Shown here one piece after another: positions 1 through 5,439 of a stretch of 9,575 nt of DNA (positions within the stretch are counted from its first letter, which is position 1; each line of letters begins with the position of its first letter). This DNA comes from Thermoplasmata archaeon. GTDB taxonomy: Archaea > Thermoplasmatota > Thermoplasmata > UBA10834. The position numbers were made by a program, and so were the translations under genes. Location of the stretch: positions 1 through 9,575 of the forward strand of contig DUKU01000173.1 in NCBI GenBank assembly GCA_013329135.1. The letters run 5' to 3'. Under the pieces are notes generated by a model. The model was not told where the DNA came from. It saw only the letters and a program-made list of their open reading frames with translations, and did not search any database.

Positions 1-146
1 TCGCTTCGTACGAGCCGTACAGCGACATCTTCGGGCTCATGATCTTCTGGCCAGACATAGATGTCTACCTCGAGGAGTACACGACGGAGCGCCTCTCGGC
101 CGACACCACATGGGACGACTTCCTGCTGGCGTACTACGCCGAGTGA
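1..146 (+). CDS. Clostripain-family (C11) peptidase, C-terminal end only
   Basis: This is the last 47 codons of a gene that starts before the window; the first whole codon is at base 3 and the stop is TGA at 144-146. Visible residues include GLMIFWPDIDVYLEEY followed by ADTTWDDFLLAYYAE. The pattern, a G-(L/I)-x-I-(F/Y/W) strand, a Tyr-rich linker, then (A/V)DTxWD and a terminal aromatic helix, matches the end of the complete C11 peptidase at 3595-5013 (GITIYF, then VDTWWDEM, ending DYAE). It also matches the remnant at 5080-5337 (GLSIWW, then ATDTSW). I infer a secreted cysteine endopeptidase of the clostripain type. The catalytic His and Cys lie outside the window, so activity cannot be judged. 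No hydrophobic C-terminal anchor is present. The family call rests on resemblance of a short tail and on the neighbours. Confidence 0.6.
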   Translation, partial: ASYEPYSDIFGLMIFWPDIDVYLEEYTTERLSADTTWDDFLLAYYAE

Positions 147-563
147 TGGCGGCCTCCTCGGGGCGTCCAGACCCATAGGCATGCAGCTGTGGGCAGCAGG
201 TCTGAGCTACGGGCCATCAGGGCATCGACAAGGCCATGACGTGCCACAACACACGTCCTCGATGACGACGCACCGTCCACGATGCCCGCTCAAGATTTGC
301 GACACGGACAGTGCGCTGTGCGGCATGTTCAAGTGAGACTGGCCGATTGAGCACGGACAGCGTCCGCATATCGACGCGTGGCTGCCTCGTCCAGTCCGGA
401 AACCCTCTTCATCCAGTCTTAACATCTCCTCCATTCGGAGATCCGCTAAGGGTGCAACGACGGGCCGGGAAAGTATCAGGCTCGGTGCAATGACTCTCTG
501 ATTGCAGAAAGTGGAGAACCGCTCGCTGAGGTCGAAGTCCTCCGCAGCGTCTCCTGCAGGAGA
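147..563. other. Gene-poor intergenic stretch
   Basis: About 420 bases between the C11 gene end and the promoter of the flavodoxin gene. The short open frames here have no recognisable protein features and low-complexity, arginine- or serine-rich translations, so I do not call them. Visible structure is slight: a nine-base direct repeat CACGGACAG at 303-311 and 352-360, and a small hairpin CGGAC-AGC-GTCCG at 354-366. I see no tRNA, and no T-rich terminator clearly tied to the upstream gene. Confidence 0.5.
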
Positions 564-564
564 G

Positions 565-572
565 CGTTAATA
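565..572 (+). promoter_or_regulatory. Candidate TATA box of the flavodoxin gene
   Basis: CGTTAATA is the only AT-rich octamer in the GC-rich sequence before the flavodoxin gene. With the usual archaeal spacing of about 25-27 bases, transcription would start near 595-598. That leaves a leader of about 20 bases, just enough for the GGTGA ribosome binding site. Weak consensus; inferred from position. Confidence 0.35.
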
Positions 573-606
573 GGTGACGTGGCCGATTCCGCCTCGACGC
601 AGCGAT

Positions 607-611
607 GGTGA
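607..611 (+). promoter_or_regulatory. Ribosome binding site deciding the flavodoxin start
   Basis: GGTGA lies four bases before ATG 616 and is complementary to the conserved CACCUCCU end of archaeal 16S rRNA. It supports ATG 616 over an in-frame GTG at 574. A start at 574 would add 14 unconserved residues and sit almost on the TATA-like box. Confidence 0.6.
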
Positions 612-615
612 AGGT

Positions 616-1095
616 ATGACGCACGTTACCGTGATCTACGACTCGAGGACTGGGAACACCGAGAAGATGGCCCTCGCCGTGGCCGAGGGCGCGAGGAAGG
701 TTAAGGGGACCGAAGTGGTCCTCCTGCAAGTCGACAAGGCGAAGATGAGCGACCTGACCAGCTCAGACGCGATCATCATCGGCTCGCCGACCTACTACGG
801 GAACATGTCCGGGAAGGTGAAATCGTTCATCGACCAGACAAACAAGGTCCACGGGAAGCTGAAGGGAAAGGTCGGTGGGGCGTTCACGAGCTCCGGGGAC
901 ACTGCCTGCGGCGCGGAGACGACCCTGCTATCGATACTCGAGGCGATGCTGATCCACGGAATGGTCGTCCAGGGCAGGTACGACAACAAGCACTACGGGC
1001 CGACCGCAGTCGAAGCGCCGGACAAGAAGGAGATCGAGTCCTGCAAGGAGCTCGGGGAGCGGGTCGCGAGGCTGGCTACTGCCCTCAAGGGATGA
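616..1095 (+). CDS. Flavodoxin / WrbA-like FMN protein
   Basis: Predicted 159-residue cytoplasmic flavoprotein of the flavodoxin-like fold. The N-terminal strand VTVIYDS runs into the FMN phosphate loop S10-R-T-G-N-T15. The next conserved element, GSPTYYGNMSGKVKSFID (about 56-73), resembles the GTPT-x-x-GNM segment of WrbA-type quinone reductases. It is followed by GKVGGAFTSSGD (84-95), G-x-E-T-T at 99-103 and a HGM motif at 114-116, again as in WrbA. At 159 residues it is shorter than typical WrbA (about 190-200), closer to a plain flavodoxin. The likely role is two-electron reduction of quinones or transfer of low-potential electrons; the physiological partner cannot be read from the sequence. 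The gene has its own promoter and a hairpin terminator after its stop, so it is probably transcribed alone. Family call is confident; exact reaction is not. Confidence 0.85.
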   Translation: MTHVTVIYDSRTGNTEKMALAVAEGARKVKGTEVVLLQVDKAKMSDLTSSDAIIIGSPTYYGNMSGKVKSFIDQTNKVHGKLKGKVGGAFTSSGDTACGAETTLLSILEAMLIHGMVVQGRYDNKHYGPTAVEAPDKKEIESCKELGERVARLATALKG

Positions 1096-1118
1096 CCGAC
1101 CAGGACGGAAGGAGCTAC

Positions 1119-1147
1119 CGCCGGGACGACCGGCGTCCTCGTCTTTA
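1119..1147 (+). terminator. Hairpin terminator after the flavodoxin gene
   Basis: A six-base-pair stem, CGCCGG (1119-1124) with CCGGCG (1130-1135) and loop GACGA, is followed by the pyrimidine-rich tail TCCTCGTCTTT. It begins 23 bases after the flavodoxin stop. Its tail runs into the TATA box of the next gene, so the terminator and the next promoter overlap. Confidence 0.5.
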
Positions 1148-1150
1148 TCT
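1143..1150 (+). promoter_or_regulatory. TATA box for a leaderless transcript
   Basis: CTTTATCT is centred about 27 bases before ATG 1174, the usual archaeal distance from TATA box to transcript start. The mRNA should therefore begin at or within a few bases of the start codon. In keeping with this, no purine-rich ribosome binding site stands directly before ATG 1174. Confidence 0.55.
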
Positions 1151-1173
1151 AGAGGGGTTTCGTTCGGCGCACT

Positions 1174-1599
1174 ATGACAGACGCCCCGCTCATGAGCACA
1201 TTCGTCGCACTGGCCCTGATACCGGTGGCATTCCTCTTCACGCACGCGTACCTCAGCGGCAGGGGGCATAAGAGGTTCCATAGCATCACCGGCTCCGCGG
1301 CGATCGTCTGGGACCTGACGCTCTCGATATTCTACATGATCTACAGGTTCTTCGGCGGGGAGGTCGAGGGCTCCACCCTGGACATCAGCGGCCCGCTGCT
1401 CGCGTACTTCATCGCCCACGGGATATTAGCGGTCGTTGTCATAGTACTCGAGGTCATCGTGCTGACAACCGCGCTGCTACACATGAGGAGGAAGAGGGAA
1501 TACACGCTCCACGCGAGGCTGGCGCCCTATCTGATGGTGACCTGGTTCGCAGCCTTCCTCTCGGGCGAGATCGTGTATCTGGCGAACTACGTCTTCTGA
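1174..1599 (+). CDS. DUF420-like four-helix membrane protein
   Basis: Predicted 141-residue integral membrane protein with four hydrophobic segments at about 8-28, 40-60, 74-102 and 116-139. Histidines stand near helix ends (H24, H36, H82, H103, H113). The second half has the layout I associate with DUF420 proteins, the group that includes Bacillus YozB/CtaM-like proteins: a helix opening with AHG, a basic loop RRKREYTLH, then a final helix with W-x-x-AFLSG and a VYLANY end. Some DUF420 members are linked to cytochrome oxidase assembly, but no oxidase or heme gene is in this window, so that role is not claimed. ATG 1174 is chosen because it sits where a leaderless transcript would start; Met7 (1192) is an alternative. 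The gene is convergent with the M32 carboxypeptidase. Confidence 0.6.
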   Translation: MTDAPLMSTFVALALIPVAFLFTHAYLSGRGHKRFHSITGSAAIVWDLTLSIFYMIYRFFGGEVEGSTLDISGPLLAYFIAHGILAVVVIVLEVIVLTTALLHMRRKREYTLHARLAPYLMVTWFAAFLSGEIVYLANYVF

Positions 1600-1613
1600 C
1601 GGACCAGCCCTGA

Positions 1614-1630
1614 CCGGGGCAAGTCCCCGG
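1614..1630. terminator. Hairpin between convergent genes
   Basis: CCGGGG (1614-1619) and CCCCGG (1625-1630) form a perfect stem around the loop CAAGT. It fills the 35-base gap between the ends of the DUF420-like gene and the M32 gene, where a shared bidirectional terminator would be expected. Neither side has a T-run, so termination is inferred from position and symmetry. Confidence 0.45.
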
Positions 1631-1634
1631 CCAT

Positions 1635-3149
1635 CTAGCTCCAGATGCCCGAGTACTTCCGCTCAATGTACTCCACGAACGGCCCTGACGACAGCGAGGA
1701 GCCCGTGACCCTCTGAACCAGCTTCTCCGGGTCGTACAGCGAGGACCAGCGATGGACGTTCTCCTTGAGCCAACCGAGGACCACCTGCGGCTTGCCCATC
1801 TCGATCTCGTGCCGCCACTCGGGCATGGTCTTGTCGAGCGTCTTCACGTACATGCCGTCGTAGAGGTTCCCCATGGCGTAGCTCTGGAAGTATCCGAACG
1901 CGCCCATGCCCCAGTGGACGTCCTGCATCACGCCCTCGACATCGTCATCTATCTTGACCTGGAGGTAGCGGTCGTACAGCTCGTTCCACATGTGCGGGAG
2001 CTCCTTGACCGTCACCTTGCCCGAGAACAACGCCCGCTCGATCTCGAACCTGATTGCGATATGGAGACCATATGTGACCTCGTCTGCCTTCACGCGTATC
2101 TTGGAGCGCTCCACCCGGTTCATGGCCCTCAGGATATCGTCGAGTCCGACGTCCGAGAACAACGCGCCCGTCAGCGTCTTGAGCTTGGGGAGGTAGAAGC
2201 TCCAGAAGTTCCTTGAGGTCCCGATCATGTTTTCCACGAACCTGGAACACGATTCGTGCACACCCATGCTCGCGCCGGCCGAGACAGGCATGTACATCCA
2301 ATCATGGTTCATGTTCTGGTCGTACAGCGCGTGCCCGGCCTCGTGCATGCCGCCCATCAACGAATCGAAGAGTCCGTTCTCCGTGAACTTGAGGGCGATC
2401 CTGACATCATCGATGTATCCAATCGTGAACGGATGCACCGTATCGTCGATGCGTCCTCGAGCCTTGTCCGAGACCGTATCGAAACCGAGGAGGTTGACAA
2501 CGTCCCTCACGACATCGCGCTGCGCCTTCTGGGGTACGCGGCGCGAGAGGATCGAGACATCAGCGTCCTTGGACCTCTCGCTCAGCCTGTCCGCCAGCGG
2601 GACCAGAGCTTTCCTGAGGTCTGCCAGAAGGTCCGCGGCCTGCCCGTTCGTCATGCCCCGCTCGTAGTCGTCTATCATCGCATCGAAGACGGTCTTGGCG
2701 CCTCTGGCATCCATGGTCGCCTCGGCCATCTTGATGCTGAGGTCGACCATCTTCTCGAGCTCGGGCTCGAACACGCGCCAGTCCTTGGCAGTCCTGGCCT
2801 TCGCCCATGCGTCCCTGGAAACGGCCCCCTGCTTCGCGTGCGCGGCCACGAGGTCCTCCGGGACGCTGACGGCGATCTCCCGCTCCCTCTTGAAGAGATA
2901 ATGGTTCCTCGCCTGCACCTCGTCGAAGGTGCCCTTGACCTTCTCTGATTCGCCCATGAGAACGCCTAGCTCATCGCTCGTGAGCATCCTGTGCGACAGG
3001 CGGCTGAGCAGGCCGAGCTGCTCGCCCCTGAGGTCGACGCCGCCTGGAGGCATGTAGGTGTCCATGTCCCACAACAGCATCATGTACGTCGAGTTCGTGA
3101 GCGCAGTCTCGCGATACTTTGCCATCAGCCGGTCGTATGGTGTGTTCAT
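1635..3149 (-). CDS. M32 family (carboxypeptidase Taq-type) metallocarboxypeptidase
   Basis: A 504-residue protein, the normal length for M32. It releases C-terminal amino acids one by one from peptides and needs a divalent metal, usually zinc. The metal site is HEAGH at 269-273 (H269 and H273 as ligands, E270 as general base), with the third ligand E299 in GVHESCSR, the family's HES motif. Just before it, HPFTIGYIDDVRIAL (239-253) matches the M32 HPF...DVR substrate-binding segment. The N-terminus is helical and charged, with LLWDMDTYMPPGG (25-37) equivalent to the family's W-D..T.MP.G motif. There is no signal peptide, so it is cytoplasmic and likely finishes imported peptides, which suits the secreted C11 peptidases nearby. 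ATG 3149 is kept because it gives the standard N-terminus. All catalytic residues are intact. Confidence 0.95.
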   Translation of the reverse strand: MNTPYDRLMAKYRETALTNSTYMMLLWDMDTYMPPGGVDLRGEQLGLLSRLSHRMLTSDELGVLMGESEKVKGTFDEVQARNHYLFKREREIAVSVPEDLVAAHAKQGAVSRDAWAKARTAKDWRVFEPELEKMVDLSIKMAEATMDARGAKTVFDAMIDDYERGMTNGQAADLLADLRKALVPLADRLSERSKDADVSILSRRVPQKAQRDVVRDVVNLLGFDTVSDKARGRIDDTVHPFTIGYIDDVRIALKFTENGLFDSLMGGMHEAGHALYDQNMNHDWMYMPVSAGASMGVHESCSRFVENMIGTSRNFWSFYLPKLKTLTGALFSDVGLDDILRAMNRVERSKIRVKADEVTYGLHIAIRFEIERALFSGKVTVKELPHMWNELYDRYLQVKIDDDVEGVMQDVHWGMGAFGYFQSYAMGNLYDGMYVKTLDKTMPEWRHEIEMGKPQVVLGWLKENVHRWSSLYDPEKLVQRVTGSSLSSGPFVEYIERKYSGIWS

Positions 3150-3474
3150 GACATCCGCTGCCAGTCCGCGGACCGCACCGGATGGACTCCGAGACTGCTG
3201 AGCGGAGGGGAGGCACGGTCCTCAGGGACCGTGACGGGATGATGGCCTGCTCATATCAATCTTCTTCTTTGCGAGTCATCGGACCCTCGAGCATGACACC
3301 GGGCGATTCGGGCGGGTCGCGTCCCGGAGGTAGGGGAGGCCCACCATGCCCTGGACGGGCGCGCTCCAGCATGTTGTGACGACCATCCTTCGCGACCAGG
3401 AGCGTAGAAGGGTTCGACATGACCCTGCGATGAACATCATTTGGCTGCAGGCTCGCCCGCCAAGATGGGTTTAC
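3150..3474. other. Divergent intergenic region; possible 54-residue ORF on minus strand
   Basis: This stretch separates the divergent M32 and C11 genes. A minus-strand frame from ATG 3420 to TGA 3256 would encode 54 residues, rich in Pro and Gly in the middle (GHGGPPLPPGRD) and ending charged (MTRKEED). No family is recognised and its arginine codons are mostly CGN rather than the AGG common in the neighbours, so it is probably not a gene. The AT-richest spot on the M32 side, around 3250-3262 (ATTGATATGA on the minus strand), is a possible TATA element for M32 and would place its start near 3230. Confidence 0.3.
3214..3233 (-). promoter_or_regulatory. Hairpin upstream of the M32 gene
   Basis: CACGGTCC (3214-3221) and GGACCGTG (3226-3233) pair perfectly around a four-base loop. 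It lies 65 bases before the M32 start codon. It could be a structured leader element, an operator dyad, or a terminator for any short transcript ending near 3256. No T-run follows on either strand. The structure is clear; its role is not. Confidence 0.35.
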
Positions 3475-3489
3475 ACTTGTCCTACAAGT
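3475..3489 (+). promoter_or_regulatory. 15-base dyad, candidate operator of the C11 gene
   Basis: ACTTGT-CCT-ACAAGT is a perfect six-base inverted repeat with a three-base spacer. Its right edge is about 20 bases before the TATA box of the C11 peptidase gene, where archaeal activators or some repressors bind. The dyad is too short to be a convincing terminator and no gene ends before it. Regulatory role is inferred from symmetry and position. Confidence 0.35.
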
Positions 3490-3507
3490 CCGCCGGCCCC
3501 GCGTAAG

Positions 3508-3518
3508 ATATTTATAGC
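3508..3518 (+). promoter_or_regulatory. TATA box of the C11 peptidase gene
   Basis: ATATTTATAGC, preceded by purine-rich GTAAG as a possible BRE, is the best archaeal TATA match in the window. With normal spacing, transcription starts near 3538-3542. That is after the in-frame ATG at 3529, so that codon cannot be the usual start. Read on the minus strand the same box is GCTATAAATAT, so divergent transcription is possible. Confidence 0.7.
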
Positions 3519-3547
3519 ATAATCTCGGATGCGAGTCAGTACCGAAG

Positions 3548-3569
3548 CGATGGACATCTTTGTCCATCG
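3548..3569 (+). promoter_or_regulatory. Hairpin in the 5' leader of the C11 mRNA
   Basis: CGATGGACA (3548-3556) and TGTCCATCG (3561-3569) form a perfect nine-base-pair stem with loop TCTT. It sits between the inferred transcript start (about 3540) and ATG 3595, so the leader would carry a stem-loop close to its 5' end. It buries an in-frame ATG at 3550. Possible roles are mRNA stabilisation or translational control. Confidence 0.4.
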
Positions 3570-3594
3570 AACGGGCACATCATGGGGGAAGAGA

Positions 3595-5013
3595 ATGAGA
3601 GTGACTCAGAAGCGAGTTTTGATGATAGGGTTGTTGCTCTCCGCCTCGATGGTCATGTCAGGCATGGCCGTAGCCGGCCCAAGCCTGCAGACCCCGACGG
3701 TGGAGAAGGTCAGTTCCGACACATGGACCGTCTTCGTCTATCTCGACGGCGACAACAACCTCGAGCAGTATGCGATCGAAGACCTTGTAGAGATGGAGAA
3801 CGTGGGATCGGATGACGACTTGACAATCATCGTCCTGCTGGACACATGGTCCTACACGAACGACACACACTGGCTCGTGATCGAGGAGGGTGTGTCACAC
3901 TTCGATGCCGTGACCCGCGAGTTGACGTGTGACTGCGACCTGTTCCCTGAGGCCGAGTGCCCCGATGAGGTCGACATGGGCGACGGCAAGATGCTCACCT
4001 GGGCGGTCGTGACAGCGTTCACCTACGCCCCGGCGGACAACTACATGCTCGTCCTGTGGGACCACGGCGGCGGATGGAGAGGCGTCTGCTACGACGACAG
4101 CTCACTCGCCGAGGGGACCGATGGCTGGGTGTCCAGACTGACCACACCGGAGACCGCGGCGTCCCTAGCTGCTGCCCAGACCGAACTCAGGAAGGGCGTT
4201 GACGAAGACTACAAACTCACGATCCTGGGCTACGACGCGTGCCTGAACGCGATGATTGAGGTCATCTATGAGAACAGGAACGTAGCGGACTACATGTTCG
4301 CGTCGATCAACCTCGTCCCCGGGCAGGGGATGGGCTATGAGGCGTTCCTGTCGTTCATGAAGCAGGACCCGACGCCCAGCATCGAGGCGATCGGGACCGA
4401 GATCGTCGACTCGTACATCGAGTTCTACGAGAACCTGGTCTCCGAGACGGGCCAGGGCCTAGAGTACTTCGGCGACACTACCCTGTCGTTCATAAAGCTC
4501 GGTGACCGGGTCACGGAGCTTGTCAAGGACATAAACGCGCTCGCGCACGAGCTCTTCGATGGTGGGTACATAGACGACAGCAGGTACAGAGGGGCGATAG
4601 AGTCCGCGGAGTCGCAGACTCCCAGGATCCCGACGTACGAGGGCGAGATGCTCCCGTTCATAGACCTCGGCAGGTACGCTGACCTGCTCGGACAGAAGAT
4701 ACCTGACCTCGCGCCTCTGACCGACAAGATCGAGACTGGGGTCAACGAGGTCGTCGTGTACGAGAACCATGTCACGTCCGCCGGCGGGGCCGTCCTGAAC
4801 ACGACAGGCATAACGATCTACTTCACCTGCTCGTACTACTGGATCAACCCTGCGTACTGGTTCGAGGACATCGAGGACGCGGAACTCTTGGGCCTGAACA
4901 CGCTGTACTACGGCATGGCGTTCACCGTGGACACCTGGTGGGACGAGATGGTATTCACGTTCACCCAGGCGTACGACGAGAGCGTGCTCGACTTCGAGGA
5001 CTACGCAGAGTAA
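3595..5013 (+). CDS. Secreted clostripain-family (C11) cysteine peptidase
   Basis: A 472-residue extracellular endopeptidase; characterised C11 enzymes mostly cut after Arg or Lys. Starting at ATG 3595 gives a textbook signal peptide: MRVTQKR, a hydrophobic core to about residue 23, and an AVA cleavage site near 27. The peptidase domain opens with VFVYLDGDNNLE (46-57), the family's DGDNNL motif. The catalytic His is H157 in LWDHGGGW and the catalytic Cys is C216 in GYDACLNAM, both intact. VPGQGMGYEAF (241-251) replaces the usual P-G-D-G-W. The domain ends with GITIYF (405-410) and VDTWWDE (445-451). It is very acidic. An insert holds C112, C114 and C122. No C-terminal anchor or sorting motif is seen, so it is probably released. 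A start at 3529 would put 22 residues before the signal peptide and precede the inferred transcript start. A dyad, a TATA box and a leader hairpin lie upstream and a strong terminator follows. Confidence 0.92.
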   Translation: MRVTQKRVLMIGLLLSASMVMSGMAVAGPSLQTPTVEKVSSDTWTVFVYLDGDNNLEQYAIEDLVEMENVGSDDDLTIIVLLDTWSYTNDTHWLVIEEGVSHFDAVTRELTCDCDLFPEAECPDEVDMGDGKMLTWAVVTAFTYAPADNYMLVLWDHGGGWRGVCYDDSSLAEGTDGWVSRLTTPETAASLAAAQTELRKGVDEDYKLTILGYDACLNAMIEVIYENRNVADYMFASINLVPGQGMGYEAFLSFMKQDPTPSIEAIGTEIVDSYIEFYENLVSETGQGLEYFGDTTLSFIKLGDRVTELVKDINALAHELFDGGYIDDSRYRGAIESAESQTPRIPTYEGEMLPFIDLGRYADLLGQKIPDLAPLTDKIETGVNEVVVYENHVTSAGGAVLNTTGITIYFTCSYYWINPAYWFEDIEDAELLGLNTLYYGMAFTVDTWWDEMVFTFTQAYDESVLDFEDYAE

Positions 5014-5026
5014 ACTTCCACAAACC

Positions 5027-5060
5027 GTGCGGCCCGCGGGGCCGCACATATCCTTTTAAT
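5027..5060 (+). terminator. Terminator of the C11 peptidase gene
   Basis: GTGCGGCCC (5027-5035) and GGGCCGCAC (5039-5047) make a perfect nine-base-pair stem with loop GCG. The T-rich sequence ATATCCTTTTAAT follows at once. It begins 13 bases after the stop codon. The tail, CTTTTAAT at 5053-5060, also resembles a TATA box that could serve the remnant downstream. Confidence 0.75.
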
Positions 5061-5079
5061 TCTTCGGCCTGGAGAAGCA

Positions 5080-5337
5080 TCACGCATCGACACATCGTCG
5101 GCTGCGGATGACACGATCCACCACGAGGCAATCGTGGACGCATCCACCGATGTGATGGCCGTCATCGACACCACGGTCGTGGGGATCACCTCATCGGGAT
5201 GGGCCGCGGAGATGCATGGCCTGTCCATCTGGTGGGCGTCGGTGGACTACTTGAAGTACCTGCCGACCTACATCCTCGAGGTCCAGTTCGCGACCGACAC
5301 CAGCTGGGGCGCGCTCCAGTCAGCGTATGTGCTCTGA
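5080..5337 (+). pseudogene. Headless C11 peptidase remnant (C-terminal part)
   Basis: The frame ending at TGA 5335-5337 encodes a segment that lines up with the last third of the C11 peptidase just upstream. A helix around IVDASTDVMAVIDTTVV matches TDKIETGVNEVVVYE. TSSGWAAEMHGLSIWW matches TSAGGAVLNTTGITIYF. Then comes a Tyr-rich linker, and FATDTSW matches FTVDTWWD. The N-terminal domain with the DGDNNL motif, catalytic His and Cys is absent, so it cannot be a peptidase. The left edge is approximate because homology fades before about 5080. The frame contains no stop back to the TAA of the intact gene. A GTG at 5134 with GAGG five bases upstream could start a 67-residue product, so a small expressed protein is not excluded. 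Most likely a decayed tandem copy. Confidence 0.6.
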
Positions 5338-5358
5338 CCGGACCGACGAAAACTCATT

Positions 5359-5379
5359 CCCCGGCGGAAACCGCCGGGG
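5359..5379 (-). terminator. Terminator of the metal importer operon
   Basis: CCCCGGCGG (5359-5367) and CCGCCGGGG (5371-5379) form a perfect nine-base-pair stem with loop AAA, about 60 bases after the permease stop on the minus strand. There the stem is followed by AATGAGTTTTCG, a short T-run. A smaller hairpin, CCATC-CGAC-GATGG (5381-5394), precedes it. It may also stop plus-strand transcripts from the C11 remnant. Confidence 0.65.
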
Positions 5380-5439
5380 ACCATCCGACGATGGCCTGCC
5401 CTTGATCTCTGACGATAGCGAGAGTCCGCACGCACGCCG

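Noticed and set aside
303..360. Direct repeat CACGGACAG, twice, 49 bases apart.
   Set aside because: Two short copies only, with no spacer regularity; not a CRISPR or a mobile-element end. Chance is likely in GC-rich DNA.
528..542. GAGG-TCGAAGT-CCTC, resembling a tRNA T-arm.
   Set aside because: The loop does not follow the TTCRANN pattern, the stem has only four pairs, and no acceptor, D or anticodon arms can be folded around it.
928..1419. A 163-codon minus-strand frame over the flavodoxin and DUF420-like genes.
   Set aside because: It crosses two genes plus the terminator and promoter between them, and its translation has no recognisable motif.
2256..2948. A 230-codon plus-strand frame antisense to the M32 gene.
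   Set aside because: The opposite strand encodes an intact M32 enzyme with its HEAGH site. The antisense translation is His/Arg/Val-rich with no family features.
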